A stretch of DNA of 64,000 bases from Pseudomonas salomonii. Lineage in GTDB: Bacteria > Pseudomonadota > Gammaproteobacteria > Pseudomonadales > Pseudomonadaceae. Of this stretch, positions 32,883-41,424 are shown piece after piece. Every line of letters begins with the position of its first letter. Position 1 is the first letter of the stretch. The position numbers and the translations under genes are program-made. Below the pieces are notes generated by a model. The model searched no databases. It was not told the DNA's origin and saw only the letters and a program-made list of their open reading frames with translations. The stretch spans positions 242,483 through 306,482 of the forward strand of contig NZ_FNOX01000007.1 in assembly GCF_900107155.1 (NCBI RefSeq), given 5' to 3'.

Positions 32883-33901
32883 GTGCGACTCGCAGCCCCA
32901 AGGTTTCCGAGCGTGTGGCGCCAAAAGCCGCCGACCCGCAACCGCCGAAGAAAAAACGCGACGACGATGATGGTCCGGATTTCGCCACGCTGCTGCGCGC
33001 CTGGATCGAAAGCCATCGCGCCAGCTTGGTCGACAGCCTGCGCCGCCTGGGCAAACAGCCGATCGGCAGCTTTTTCACCTGCCTGGTAATGGCCGTGGCA
33101 CTGAGCCTGCCGATGGGTTTGTCGCTGCTGCTTAATAATGTGGAGCGCCTGGGCGGTTCCTGGCAGCGCGCGGCGCAGATTTCCCTGTACCTGGACCTCG
33201 ACACCAGCGCCAAAGACGGCGAGAACCTGCGCGACGACATCAAAAACCTGCCGGGCGTGGCGGAGGCCGAATACATCAGCCGCGATCAGGCCCTTGAAGA
33301 GTTCCAGCAGCAATCGGGCCTGGGTGAGGCGCTTAAAGAGTTGCCGCAGAACCCGCTGCCGGGCGTGGTGCTGGTGACGCCGAACGAAGTCGACAAGCCG
33401 GCGCTTGAGGCCCTGCGACAAAAACTCGCAGAGATGCCCAAGGTGCAACAGGCACAACTTGATCTAGTCTGGGTGGAGCGCCTGGCCGCGATTCTCAAGC
33501 TGGGCGACCGCTTCGTGTTCGGTCTGACGGTATTGTTGGTGTCTGCATTACTTTTGGTGATAGGTAATACCATTCGTCTTCATATTGAAAACCGCCGCAC
33601 CGAGATAGAAGTGATTAAACTGGTCGGCGGCACAGACAGCTATGTGCGTAGGCCTTTTCTGTACATGGGCGCGCTTTATGGCTTTGGTGCCGGGATTTTG
33701 TCCTGGGGCGTGCTGGCTTTTGGCTTGAACTGGCTGAACGACGCAGTAGTCGGGCTGGCCGGCTTGTATGGCAGCGATTTTGCCCTGGCCGGTGTGCCGG
33801 TCGCCGACGGTCTGAGTCTCTTGCTTGGCGCCGTCTTGTTGGGGTATATCGGTGCCTGGATTGCGGTCGCTCGTCATTTACGTGAGCTGGCACCGAAGTA
33901 G
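32879..33901 (+). CDS. ftsX: Cell division protein FtsX
   Basis: The inner-membrane partner of FtsE, 340 residues. A charged N-terminal tail of about 55 residues (PKKKRDDDDGPD) precedes the first membrane helix (FFTCLVMAVALSLPMGLSLL). A periplasmic domain of about 110 residues follows, containing YISRDQALEEFQQQSGLG. Three further helices complete the protein. The periplasmic loop is where FtsX proteins contact murein hydrolase activators. It closes the operon; rpoH follows after 129 bases with its own promoter region. Confidence 0.97.
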   Translation: MSATRSPKVSERVAPKAADPQPPKKKRDDDDGPDFATLLRAWIESHRASLVDSLRRLGKQPIGSFFTCLVMAVALSLPMGLSLLLNNVERLGGSWQRAAQISLYLDLDTSAKDGENLRDDIKNLPGVAEAEYISRDQALEEFQQQSGLGEALKELPQNPLPGVVLVTPNEVDKPALEALRQKLAEMPKVQQAQLDLVWVERLAAILKLGDRFVFGLTVLLVSALLLVIGNTIRLHIENRRTEIEVIKLVGGTDSYVRRPFLYMGALYGFGAGILSWGVLAFGLNWLNDAVVGLAGLYGSDFALAGVPVADGLSLLLGAVLLGYIGAWIAVARHLRELAPK

Positions 33902-33954
33902 TTAATGTCAGATTAATGTGGTTTCGTTTGTATTGACCGTATTGGTGGTTTAGG

Positions 33955-33981
33955 GAACTTGTCCTACGGTTCCCGGTCAAT
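33955..33981 (+). promoter_or_regulatory. Candidate extracytoplasmic-stress (AlgU/sigma-E type) promoter of rpoH
   Basis: GAACTT (33955-33960), a 16-base spacer and TCAAT (33977-33981) fit the AlgU/RpoE pattern GAACTT-N16-TCTGA at the -35 and partly at the -10. rpoH of P. aeruginosa is known to have an AlgU-dependent promoter. The match at -10 is incomplete. Confidence 0.5.
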
Positions 33982-34030
33982 TTTCGCAGTGCTGAACTGC
34001 ACGAGTTATGTGAGTCGGAGGTTTTTTCGT

Positions 34031-34885
34031 ATGACCACTTCTTTGCAACCTGCTTATGCTCTGGTCCCAGGTGCGAACCTGGAGGCCTATGTGCACACGG
34101 TCAACAGCATTCCATTGCTGACGCCCGAGCAGGAGCGTGAACTGGCCGAGAGTCTCTACTATGAGCAGGATTTGGGGGCGGCTCGGCAGATGGTGCTCGC
34201 CCACCTGCGTTTTGTCGTACATATCGCCCGTAGCTATAGCGGCTACGGCCTGGCCCAGGCTGACCTGATTCAGGAAGGCAACGTCGGCCTGATGAAGGCT
34301 GTAAAGCGCTTCAACCCTGAGATGGGCGTGCGTTTGGTGTCGTTTGCCGTGCACTGGATCAAGGCGGAAATCCACGAGTTCATCCTGCGCAACTGGCGCA
34401 TCGTGAAAGTCGCGACCACCAAGGCTCAGCGCAAGCTGTTCTTTAACCTGCGCAGCCAGAAAAAACGCCTGGCGTGGCTGAACAACGAGGAAGTCCACCG
34501 CGTGGCCGAAAGCCTCGGCGTGGAACCGCGTGAAGTGCGCGAGATGGAAAGTCGCCTGACCGGCCATGACATGGCCTTCGACCCGGCCGCTGAAGCGGAC
34601 GACGACAGCGCCTTCCAATCGCCGGCCAACTACCTGGAAGACCACCGGTACGACCCGGCGCGTCAACTGGAAGACGCCGACTGGAGCGACAACTCCAACC
34701 AGAACCTGCACGAAGCGCTGGAAGTGCTGGACGACCGCAGCCGTGACATCCTCTATCAGCGCTGGTTGGCTGAAGACAAAGCCACGCTGCACGACCTGGC
34801 ACAGAAGTACAACGTGTCGGCCGAGCGGATTCGTCAGCTTGAGAAAAGCGCGATGAACAAGCTGAAGTTGTCGATCGCCGCTTAA
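34031..34885 (+). CDS. rpoH: RNA polymerase heat-shock sigma factor RpoH (sigma-32)
   Basis: A 284-residue group 3 sigma factor for heat-shock genes. Region 2 contains LVLAHLRFVVHIARSYSGYG, DLIQEGNVGLMKAVKRFNPE and VSFAVHWIKAEIHEFILRNW. The RpoH box, QKKRLAWLNNEEV, is the region mediating chaperone and protease control. Region 4 ends with NVSAERIRQLEKSAMNKLK. ATG 34031 with CGGAGG at 34016-34021 is the start; the open frame reaches back to 33959 without a family match. It follows ftsX as in other pseudomonads. Confidence 0.98.
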   Translation: MTTSLQPAYALVPGANLEAYVHTVNSIPLLTPEQERELAESLYYEQDLGAARQMVLAHLRFVVHIARSYSGYGLAQADLIQEGNVGLMKAVKRFNPEMGVRLVSFAVHWIKAEIHEFILRNWRIVKVATTKAQRKLFFNLRSQKKRLAWLNNEEVHRVAESLGVEPREVREMESRLTGHDMAFDPAAEADDDSAFQSPANYLEDHRYDPARQLEDADWSDNSNQNLHEALEVLDDRSRDILYQRWLAEDKATLHDLAQKYNVSAERIRQLEKSAMNKLKLSIAA

Positions 34886-34915
34886 AACGCGGGTATCGAA
34901 AACAGCACGATCGAA

Positions 34916-35005
34916 TGTGGGAGCGGGCTTGCTCGCGAAAGCGGAGTGTCAGTCACTGTAGATATTGACTGAACCACCGCATTCGCGAGCAAGCCCGCTC
35001 CCACA
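34916..35005. repeat. REPIN G (GCGGGCTTGCTCGCGA type)
   Basis: A complete inverted pair between convergent rpoH and mtgA. Confidence 0.92.
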
Positions 35006-35022
35006 TTTGTTTGTGTGTTGTG

Positions 35023-35745
35023 TCAGTCAGCCCACGGGGCTTTGCGGGAGTTGTTCAACTCCGCCAAGTAACCATCCCCGCCCAGCTGGCTCATCTGCTG
35101 CCGAATCCACGCTGCCCGTCGTGCCACATACGCCGTCGGATGGCTGGCACTCCACACCCGTGGATTAGGCAAAACCGCCGCCAGATAGCTGGCCTGCTGA
35201 CGGGACAACGCCTTGGCACTCACGCCAAAGTGATGCCGCGCGGCTGCCTCTGCGCCAAACACGCCTTCATCCCACTCCACGCTATTGAGGTACACCTCAA
35301 GAATCCGCTGCTTGGGCCACAGCACCTCGGTCAGTGCGGTAAACCAGGCTTCCAGGCCTTTGCGCAGATAACTGCGGCCGGTCCACAAAAACAGGTTCTT
35401 CGACACTTGCTGGCTCAAGGTACTGGCGCCGCGAATCGAACCGCCGCGCTCGTTATGCGCCAGCGCCGCCTGGATCGCGCCAAAGTCAAAACCCCAGTGC
35501 TGCGGGAAACGCTGGTCTTCACCGGCCATTACCGCCACTTTCAGCTCGTCGGATATCTCATCCCACGGCACCCAGGTGCGCTGCACATCGATCGGTTCGC
35601 CGTCGACCCAGGATTCGATCTTGCGTTCCACCATCAACGCAGTGAACGGCGGCGGCACCACACGAAACAGCAGCACCAGCAGCACACTGCCGATGGCAAA
35701 CCATTTAATGACATTAAGAAAGCGCTTGAAGAGGAGACGCAGCAT
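35023..35745 (-). CDS. mtgA: Monofunctional biosynthetic peptidoglycan transglycosylase
   Basis: A 240-residue glycosyltransferase family 51 enzyme polymerising lipid II into glycan strands. One N-terminal membrane anchor is visible (residues 11-32). The catalytic glutamate is in AGEDQRFPQHWGFD, and GASTLSQQVSKNLFLW and RKGLEAWFTALTEVLW are the other family motifs. No transpeptidase domain is present, as expected. It is divergent from the DUF423 gene and corresponds to PA0378. Confidence 0.97.
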   Translation of the reverse strand: MLRLLFKRFLNVIKWFAIGSVLLVLLFRVVPPPFTALMVERKIESWVDGEPIDVQRTWVPWDEISDELKVAVMAGEDQRFPQHWGFDFGAIQAALAHNERGGSIRGASTLSQQVSKNLFLWTGRSYLRKGLEAWFTALTEVLWPKQRILEVYLNSVEWDEGVFGAEAAARHHFGVSAKALSRQQASYLAAVLPNPRVWSASHPTAYVARRAAWIRQQMSQLGGDGYLAELNNSRKAPWAD

Positions 35746-35819
35746 AGAGATGGCTTGGCCGAACCCGTTGAGCGGGCCATTATACAGACCCTGCCCCTCG
35801 AGTCTGACTGGAGTTCCTC

Positions 35820-36197
35820 ATGCTGCGTAGCTTTCTGATGCTGGCTGCCTTTTTCGGCTTTACCGGCGTCGCCCTGGGCGCCTTTGCCGCCCACGGCCTG
35901 AAAAACCGCTTGAGCGCCGAGTACCTGGCGATCTTCCATACGGGCGTCACCTACCAGTTGGTGCACGCCCTGGCGCTGTTCGGCGTGGCGCTGCTGGCCG
36001 CGCATATTCCTGGCCGACTGGTCAGTTGGGCGGGCATCTCCTTTACCGTCGGCATCCTGCTGTTCTCGGGCAGTCTGTATGCGCTGACTCTCACGGGCAT
36101 CAGCAAGCTGGGCATCATCACGCCGTTTGGGGGGCTGGCCTTCCTGCTCGGCTGGTTCTTCCTCGGTTTGACTGCGTGGCGTCTACAGGTCGCCTGA
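35820..36197 (+). CDS. DUF423 family membrane protein (YgdD type)
   Basis: A 125-residue inner-membrane protein with four hydrophobic helices. The motif LGAFAAHGLKNRLS followed by FHTGVTYQLVHALALFGVALL is diagnostic of DUF423. The function is unknown. It lies 71 bases before thiS and may share its transcript. Confidence 0.93.
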   Translation: MLRSFLMLAAFFGFTGVALGAFAAHGLKNRLSAEYLAIFHTGVTYQLVHALALFGVALLAAHIPGRLVSWAGISFTVGILLFSGSLYALTLTGISKLGIITPFGGLAFLLGWFFLGLTAWRLQVA

Positions 36198-36268
36198 CCA
36201 AGGGGCTTGGGTCAGCCGCGCTGATCGGGCTAGAATGCTGGCCCCTAAAAACGATGGCGGCCCGTGGC

Positions 36269-36469
36269 ATGCGCATTCAGTTGAACGGCGAACCCTTTGA
36301 ACTGCCCGACGGTGAAACCGTTGCGGCCCTGCTGACCCGTCTGGACCTCACCGGACGCCGTGTCGCAGTAGAGCTCAATCTGGATATCGTCCCGCGTAGC
36401 CTGCATGCCGAAACCGCGCTCACCGAAGGTGATCAGGTCGAAGTGGTCCACGCCATCGGCGGCGGCTAG
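36269..36469 (+). CDS. thiS: Sulfur carrier protein ThiS
   Basis: A 66-residue ubiquitin-like sulfur carrier for the thiazole ring of thiamine. It ends in the diagnostic Gly-Gly (HAIGGG), which is adenylated and then thiocarboxylated. MRIQLNGEPFELPDGETV is the conserved N-terminus and sets the start at 36269. ATG 36254 is in frame but adds five unconserved residues. It is directly upstream of its partner thiG. Confidence 0.96.
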   Translation: MRIQLNGEPFELPDGETVAALLTRLDLTGRRVAVELNLDIVPRSLHAETALTEGDQVEVVHAIGGG

Positions 36470-36534
36470 CCGCCCGGCGCTCAAGGACGCCAACCCGCAT
36501 TCTGCAGAACCTCACCCCAACTCGAGGATTTCCC

Positions 36535-37329
36535 ATGAGCATCGTTCGTAGCGACAAGCCTTTCGTCCTGGCCGGTCGTACCTACCAGTCCCGCCTGCTG
36601 GTCGGCACCGGCAAGTACCGCGACATGGAAGAAACGCGCCTGGCCATCGAAGCCTCGGGTGCCGAGATCGTGACGTTTGCCGTGCGCCGCACCAATCTCG
36701 GCCAGATCGAGGGCGAGCCGAACCTGCTCGAAGTATTGTCGCCGGATCGCTACACCTTCCTGCCGAACACTGCCGGTTGCTACGACGCCATCGAAGCCGT
36801 GCGCACCTGCCGCCTGGCCCGTGAGCTGCTCGACGGCCACAACCTGGTAAAACTGGAAGTGCTGGCCGACCAGAAAACCCTGTTTCCCAACGTGATCGAA
36901 ACCCTCAAGGCCGCCGAAACCCTGGTCAAGGAAGGCTTCGACGTGATGGTCTACACCAGTGATGACCCGATCATCGCGCGCCAATTGGCCGAAATCGGCT
37001 GCATCGCCGTGATGCCGCTGGCCGGCCTGATCGGTTCCGGCCTGGGGATCTGCAACCCGTACAACCTGCAAATCATCCTCGAAGAAGCCAGGATTCCGGT
37101 ACTGGTGGATGCGGGCGTGGGCACTGCCTCCGACGCCACCATCGCCATGGAGCTGGGTTGCGACGCGGTGCTGATGAACTCGGCCATCGCCCATGCCCAG
37201 CAGCCGGTCATGATGGCCCAAGCCATGCAACACGCAATCGTCGCGGGCCGCCTGGCGTACCTCGCCGGTCGCATGCCGAAAAAACTGTACGCCAGCGCCT
37301 CCTCGCCGCTGGATGGTCTGATCAAGTAA
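36535..37329 (+). CDS. thiG: Thiazole synthase ThiG
   Basis: A 264-residue TIM-barrel synthase forming thiamine thiazole phosphate from deoxyxylulose 5-phosphate, ThiS thiocarboxylate and dehydroglycine. Motifs are SRLLVGTGKYRD, the Schiff-base lysine region NLVKLEVLAD and the phosphate loop VDAGVGTASDATIAMELG. The order thiS-thiG-trmB matches PA0380-PA0382. No TPP riboswitch was recognised in the leader of thiS. Confidence 0.97.
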   Translation: MSIVRSDKPFVLAGRTYQSRLLVGTGKYRDMEETRLAIEASGAEIVTFAVRRTNLGQIEGEPNLLEVLSPDRYTFLPNTAGCYDAIEAVRTCRLARELLDGHNLVKLEVLADQKTLFPNVIETLKAAETLVKEGFDVMVYTSDDPIIARQLAEIGCIAVMPLAGLIGSGLGICNPYNLQIILEEARIPVLVDAGVGTASDATIAMELGCDAVLMNSAIAHAQQPVMMAQAMQHAIVAGRLAYLAGRMPKKLYASASSPLDGLIK

Positions 37330-37338
37330 GAGCCATTG

Positions 37339-38064
37339 ATGACTGAATCAAACGAAACGCCGAACCCCGTGGAAGAAGGCGACGAGTCCAAGCACCGCCG
37401 CATCAAGAGTTTTGTGATGCGCGCCGGCCGCATGACCGAAGGCCAGCAAAAGGGCCTGGAGCAAGGTACGCCGCTGTTCGTGTTGCCATTGGCCGACGCG
37501 CCGGTGGACTACGACCAGGTGTTCGGCCGCTCGGCGCCGCGTTCCCTGGAAATCGGTTTCGGCATGGGTCACTCCCTGCTGGAAATGGCCGCGGCCGCGC
37601 CGGACCAGGACTTCATCGGTGTGGAAGTGCACCGCCCAGGTGTCGGCGCGCTGCTTAACGGCGTGCTGACCCAAGGCCTGACCAACCTGCGCGTCTACGA
37701 CTGCGATGCGATCGAAGTGCTCAACCGCTGCATCGCTGACAACAGCCTCGATCGCCTGATGCTGTTCTTCCCGGACCCTTGGCACAAATCCCGTCACCAC
37801 AAACGCCGTATCGTTCAGGCTTCCTTCGCGGAGCTGGTGCGCAGCAAGCTCAAGGTGGGCGGCATCCTGCACATGGCCACCGACTGGGAGCCTTACGCGG
37901 AATACATGCTGGAAGTGATGGACGTAGCGCCTGGCTACCGCAACCTGGCCGAAGACGGCAAATGCGTGCCACGCCCGGCCGAGCGCCCGATCACCAAGTT
38001 CGAACGCCGTGGCGAGCGTCTGGGGCATGGGGTTTGGGATTTGAAGTTCGAGAAGGTCGACTGA
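37339..38064 (+). CDS. trmB: tRNA (guanine-46-N7)-methyltransferase
   Basis: A 241-residue SAM-dependent enzyme making m7G46 in tRNA. SLEIGFGMGHSLLEMA is the SAM motif, FIGVEVHRPGVGALL follows, and MLFFPDPWHKSRHHKRRI carries the catalytic region. A charged N-terminal tail of about 50 residues is typical of pseudomonads. ATG 37339 is used; an in-frame TTG lies one codon upstream. It begins 9 bases after the thiG stop. Confidence 0.97.
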   Translation: MTESNETPNPVEEGDESKHRRIKSFVMRAGRMTEGQQKGLEQGTPLFVLPLADAPVDYDQVFGRSAPRSLEIGFGMGHSLLEMAAAAPDQDFIGVEVHRPGVGALLNGVLTQGLTNLRVYDCDAIEVLNRCIADNSLDRLMLFFPDPWHKSRHHKRRIVQASFAELVRSKLKVGGILHMATDWEPYAEYMLEVMDVAPGYRNLAEDGKCVPRPAERPITKFERRGERLGHGVWDLKFEKVD

Positions 38065-38096
38065 CAAGCTAATAGTCGGCTTGGAATGCAATCAAC

Positions 38097-38183
38097 TGTG
38101 GGAGCTGGCTTGCCTGCGATAGCATCACCTCAGTATCACAGATACACCGAGGTGCCAGCATCGCAGGCAAGCCAGCTCCCACA
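38097..38183. repeat. REPIN H (GCTGGCTTGCCTGCGA type)
   Basis: A complete inverted pair between convergent trmB and the DUF3392 gene. Confidence 0.92.
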
Positions 38184-38206
38184 GTTGTTTTGCAGCGCGC
38201 TTTAAA

Positions 38207-38530
38207 TCAGCGGCGGTCGGCTACTACGCCAATCAACACCAGCACCACCACCAGCACCGGCGCCAGGCTGTAGTTATTAAACTGGCTCAGCCCCCGAACA
38301 ATCCACGGCGTGGCATACAGCAAGGCCGCGCCGCTGCCGATCATGCATACCAGCGCCATCAAGGGTACGCGCAAGGCCCCGGCGAGGCTGCCTAGGCGGC
38401 CTTCGATCCAGCCTTTGATATCCGCGCCAAACAACACCAGCAGGCAGCCGACAAGGGCCAGGGAGATTTCCGACAGGTTGCTACGGCTCCAGCGGGACAC
38501 GGTGGCGAGCAGGTCGAGTACCAAATCCAT
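38207..38530 (-). CDS. DUF3392 family membrane protein
   Basis: A 107-residue inner-membrane protein with three hydrophobic segments: ISLALVGCLLVLFGADI, VPLMALVCMIGSGAALLY and LAPVLVVVLVLIGVVA. The layout matches DUF3392 (PA0385 region). The role is unknown. It lies 18 bases after hemW at the end of the met-rdgB-hemW operon. Confidence 0.88.
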   Translation of the reverse strand: MDLVLDLLATVSRWSRSNLSEISLALVGCLLVLFGADIKGWIEGRLGSLAGALRVPLMALVCMIGSGAALLYATPWIVRGLSQFNNYSLAPVLVVVLVLIGVVADRR

Positions 38531-38548
38531 GTGATTTCCTTAGAGCGA

Positions 38549-39751
38549 TCAGCTCAAAAACTTCTGCAACAGGTCATTGAGAAACAGTTGCCCACGGTCG
38601 GTGGCCGCCAGGCGTGACGGTTCGACCTGCATTAAGCCACTTTGTTCTGCCTCCCGGCGGCCTTCGTCGAGGCTGGCCAGGTCGAGGCCGGTGCGTTCGG
38701 CGTACAGCTTGGATTCAACGCCTTCGGTGAGGCGCAAAGCGTTCATCAGGAACTCGAACGGCAGCTCTTCATTGGTCAGTTCTTTCGCCCCGGCCTGAAA
38801 GCTTTTGGCCGGGTTGAGGTAGTCCTTGGGTGCTCGGGTCTTCCAGGTGCGGATGATGCGCCCGTCCGGGTGGCTGAGCTTGCCGTGGGCACCGGCGCCG
38901 ATGCCGATAAAGTCGCCGAAGCTCCAGTAGTTCAGGTTGTGTCGCGCCGGGCGGCCCGATTGGGCATAGGCCGAGACTTCATATTGCGCGTAACCGTGTT
39001 CGGCCAGCAGCGCCTGGCCGGCTTCCTGAATGTCCCACAGCGTGTCGTCTTCCGGCAGCGCGGGCGGCTGGTTCCAGAACACGGTGTTGGGTTCCAGCGT
39101 CAGCTGATACCACGACAAGTGCGTGGGCTTCAGCGCGATGGCTTGGCGCAAGTCGCTCAGGGCATCGTCCAGCGACTGATCGGGCAAGCCGTGCATCAGG
39201 TCCAGGTTGAAGTTATCGAACCCGGCCTGGCGGGCCATACCAGCGGCGCGCACAGCCTCATCGCCATTATGGATGCGGCCCAACGCCTCAAGCTTTTGCT
39301 GCTGGAAGCTCTGGATGCCAATGGACAGGCGATTGATCCCCAGCTTGCGGTACGCCACGAACTTCTCTTGTTCGAAGGTGCCGGGGTTGGCTTCCAGGGT
39401 GATTTCGATGTCGCCTGCAAACGCAATACGGGTTTGCACGCCCTTGAGCAGGCGGCCCAGTGCGGCGGCGCTGAACAGGCTCGGCGTACCGCCACCGAAG
39501 AAGATCGAACTCAGTTCGCGGCCGTAAACCGCGTGCAGGTCTTGATCAAGGTCGGCCAGCAGTGCGTCCACATACTCTTCTTCCGGCAGCACTTTGCTCG
39601 CGGTGTGGGAGTTGAAGTCGCAATACGGGCATTTGCGCACACACCATGGAATGTGGATGTACAGCGCCAGAGGCGGCAGCACCGGCAGAGCCGCCCGCGG
39701 TGTTTGCGCGCCGCCGTGGATCAGCGGCTGCGCAGAGGTGTTCTGGGTCAT
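38549..39751 (-). CDS. hemW: Radical SAM heme chaperone HemW
   Basis: A 400-residue radical SAM protein related to coproporphyrinogen dehydrogenase but acting as a heme chaperone. The cluster motif CVRKCPYCDF (CX3CX2C) is near residue 37, and FFGGGTPSLFSAAAL and GINRLSIGIQSFQ follow. The cysteine spacing and the HNLNYW motif fit HemW rather than HemN. It overlaps rdgB by 4 bases. Many older annotations call it oxygen-independent coproporphyrinogen III oxidase. Confidence 0.95.
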   Translation of the reverse strand: MTQNTSAQPLIHGGAQTPRAALPVLPPLALYIHIPWCVRKCPYCDFNSHTASKVLPEEEYVDALLADLDQDLHAVYGRELSSIFFGGGTPSLFSAAALGRLLKGVQTRIAFAGDIEITLEANPGTFEQEKFVAYRKLGINRLSIGIQSFQQQKLEALGRIHNGDEAVRAAGMARQAGFDNFNLDLMHGLPDQSLDDALSDLRQAIALKPTHLSWYQLTLEPNTVFWNQPPALPEDDTLWDIQEAGQALLAEHGYAQYEVSAYAQSGRPARHNLNYWSFGDFIGIGAGAHGKLSHPDGRIIRTWKTRAPKDYLNPAKSFQAGAKELTNEELPFEFLMNALRLTEGVESKLYAERTGLDLASLDEGRREAEQSGLMQVEPSRLAATDRGQLFLNDLLQKFLS

Positions 39752-40344
39752 TTCAGGCTCAGGCGTTGGCGCAGCAAATCCATTGCGCGGGCGCGGTGGC
39801 TGATCTGATTCTTGTCGGCCGGGCTCAACTCGGCGCTGGAGACATTGCGCTCCGGTACCCAGAACAGCGGGTCATAGCCAAAGCCATGCTCGCCACTGGC
39901 CGCATGCAGAATGCGCCCGTGCCACAGGCCTTCGCACAGAATCGGCAACGGGTCATCAGCGTGGCGAACCAGCGCCAGCACGCAGACGAACTGTGCACCG
40001 CGCTCGGCGTCCGGCACGTCCTTGAGGGCGTCCAGCAATTTGGCGTTGTTGGCCGCATCACCCTTGCCGTCGGCATACCGCGCCGAATAGATGCCCGGCG
40101 CGCCGCCGAGGAAATCCACGGCCAGGCCCGAGTCATCCGCCAGCGCCGGCAGGCCGGAGATGCGTGCGGCATTGCGGGCCTTGAGGATGGCGTTTTCGAC
40201 AAACGACAGGCCGGTTTCTTCCGGCTCGACCTGGCTGAACTCGCCGATCGAGCGCAGTTGCACGGAGTCGCCGAGCATGGCCTGGAGTTCTTTGAGTTTG
40301 CCGGCATTATGGCTGGCCAGTACGAGTTGGGTGAGGTTCATCAT
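39748..40344 (-). CDS. rdgB: XTP/dITP diphosphatase (non-canonical purine NTP pyrophosphatase)
   Basis: A 198-residue house-cleaning hydrolase of the Ham1/RdgB family, converting dITP and XTP to monophosphates. LVLASHNAGKLKELQAML is the N-terminal nucleotide motif, PALADDSGLAVDFLGGAPG the metal site, and GFGYDPLFWVPE and SHRARAM the base-binding motifs. Two ATG codons are adjacent at the start. It overlaps both neighbours by 4 bases. Confidence 0.97.
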   Translation of the reverse strand: MMNLTQLVLASHNAGKLKELQAMLGDSVQLRSIGEFSQVEPEETGLSFVENAILKARNAARISGLPALADDSGLAVDFLGGAPGIYSARYADGKGDAANNAKLLDALKDVPDAERGAQFVCVLALVRHADDPLPILCEGLWHGRILHAASGEHGFGYDPLFWVPERNVSSAELSPADKNQISHRARAMDLLRQRLSLK

Positions 40345-40775
40345 TCGGCCGGGAAAAGTTCTTGGACAAAACTGAAACCGTGGGCCTTGCCGCCAGTTTC
40401 AACGTTGATAGTGAAGGTCTTGAATTCCTGTTGCGGCACTGAGTAAGGGGCCAGGTAATTGGTCACGCCTTTCTCGGTGATTTGCTTGAACGTCAGCACT
40501 TCGCTCTTGCCGCTCAAGTCCTTGATGGTGCCGGTCACTTGCGCCACCACAGGCGTCACACCTTTAAACACCGACACATTGATCAACCCTTTGTTCTTGC
40601 TGCGTACAACGCCCACCGCTTGAGCGGTTTCGGGCTGCAGGAAGCTGGAGGTAAAGGTGTTGTAACGAACGGTGATATCACCAAATTCCTTGGTGCGATT
40701 AGGGTCGATAACATCGGCGGCCATAGCGTTGGCGCCCAGCAATGCAGTCAATAAAAAAACAGCCAAACGACTCAT
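40341..40775 (-). CDS. DUF4426 domain protein, exported
   Basis: A 144-residue protein with a Sec signal peptide (residues 1-19, ending ANAMA) and a DUF4426-type body with DPNRTKEFGDITVRYNTF and APYSVPQQEFKTFT. It is probably periplasmic and of unknown role. It sits between metW and rdgB, overlapping rdgB by 4 bases, and corresponds to PA0388. Confidence 0.9.
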   Translation of the reverse strand: MSRLAVFLLTALLGANAMAADVIDPNRTKEFGDITVRYNTFTSSFLQPETAQAVGVVRSKNKGLINVSVFKGVTPVVAQVTGTIKDLSGKSEVLTFKQITEKGVTNYLAPYSVPQQEFKTFTINVETGGKAHGFSFVQELFPAE

Positions 40776-40796
40776 GATCGTGCCTCTTGATAATGA

Positions 40797-41417
40797 TTAG
40801 ACGGCAATCTTGTGGTCGGTCAGGCCAGGGCTGCTGACCCGGTAAATACCAATTTCGCCCAACAGGTTGGGCCATAGTTTACTCGCCCAGCCGTGGCGGT
40901 GCTGTTGATCGACGGCAAGGCGGTTGATCACCTTGGCTTCACGCTCGCCACACAAGGCTTCAAAGTCTTCAAAGGTGCAGAAGTGGATGTTCGGCGTGTT
41001 GTACCAGGTGTACGGCAGGAAGTCCGAGACTGGCATCCGGCCCTTGGTGGCCAGGTACCAGCGGCAGCGCCAGTGCCCAAAGTTGGGGAAAGTGATGATG
41101 CACTGGCGGCCCACGCGCAGCATCTCGTCGAGGATGCGGTCCGGGTAGTGCACCGCCTGCAGCGCTTGGGTCATCACCACGATATCGAAACTGTTGCTGG
41201 CAAAGTTGCCCAGGCCCTTGTCCAGGTCCTGCTCGATCACGTTGATGCCCTTGGCCACGCACTGGGCGATATTGTCCGGGTCGTTTTCCAGGCCATAACC
41301 GGTGACTTGCTTGTTGTCACGCAGCCAGCTCAGCAGTTCGCCATCGCCGCAGCCCAGGTCGAGCACGCGGCTGCCGGCGGGGATCCAGTCTTGGATGATT
41401 TCCAGGTCGGCTCTCAT
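40797..41417 (-). CDS. metW: Methionine biosynthesis protein MetW
   Basis: A 206-residue SAM-methyltransferase-like protein. RVLDLGCGDGELLSWLRDNK is the SAM motif, and SFDIVVMTQALQAVHYPDRIL and TFPNFGHWRCR are family motifs. MetW is needed for full activity of the MetX acyltransferase in several proteobacteria, and the two genes are adjacent here with a 7-base gap. Confidence 0.95.
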   Translation of the reverse strand: MRADLEIIQDWIPAGSRVLDLGCGDGELLSWLRDNKQVTGYGLENDPDNIAQCVAKGINVIEQDLDKGLGNFASNSFDIVVMTQALQAVHYPDRILDEMLRVGRQCIITFPNFGHWRCRWYLATKGRMPVSDFLPYTWYNTPNIHFCTFEDFEALCGEREAKVINRLAVDQQHRHGWASKLWPNLLGEIGIYRVSSPGLTDHKIAV

Positions 41418-41424
41418 GGCGTTC

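Noticed and set aside
35820..36269. A TPP riboswitch in front of thiS
   Set aside because: The space between the DUF423 gene and thiS is only 71 bases and lacks the conserved CTGAGA and related blocks.
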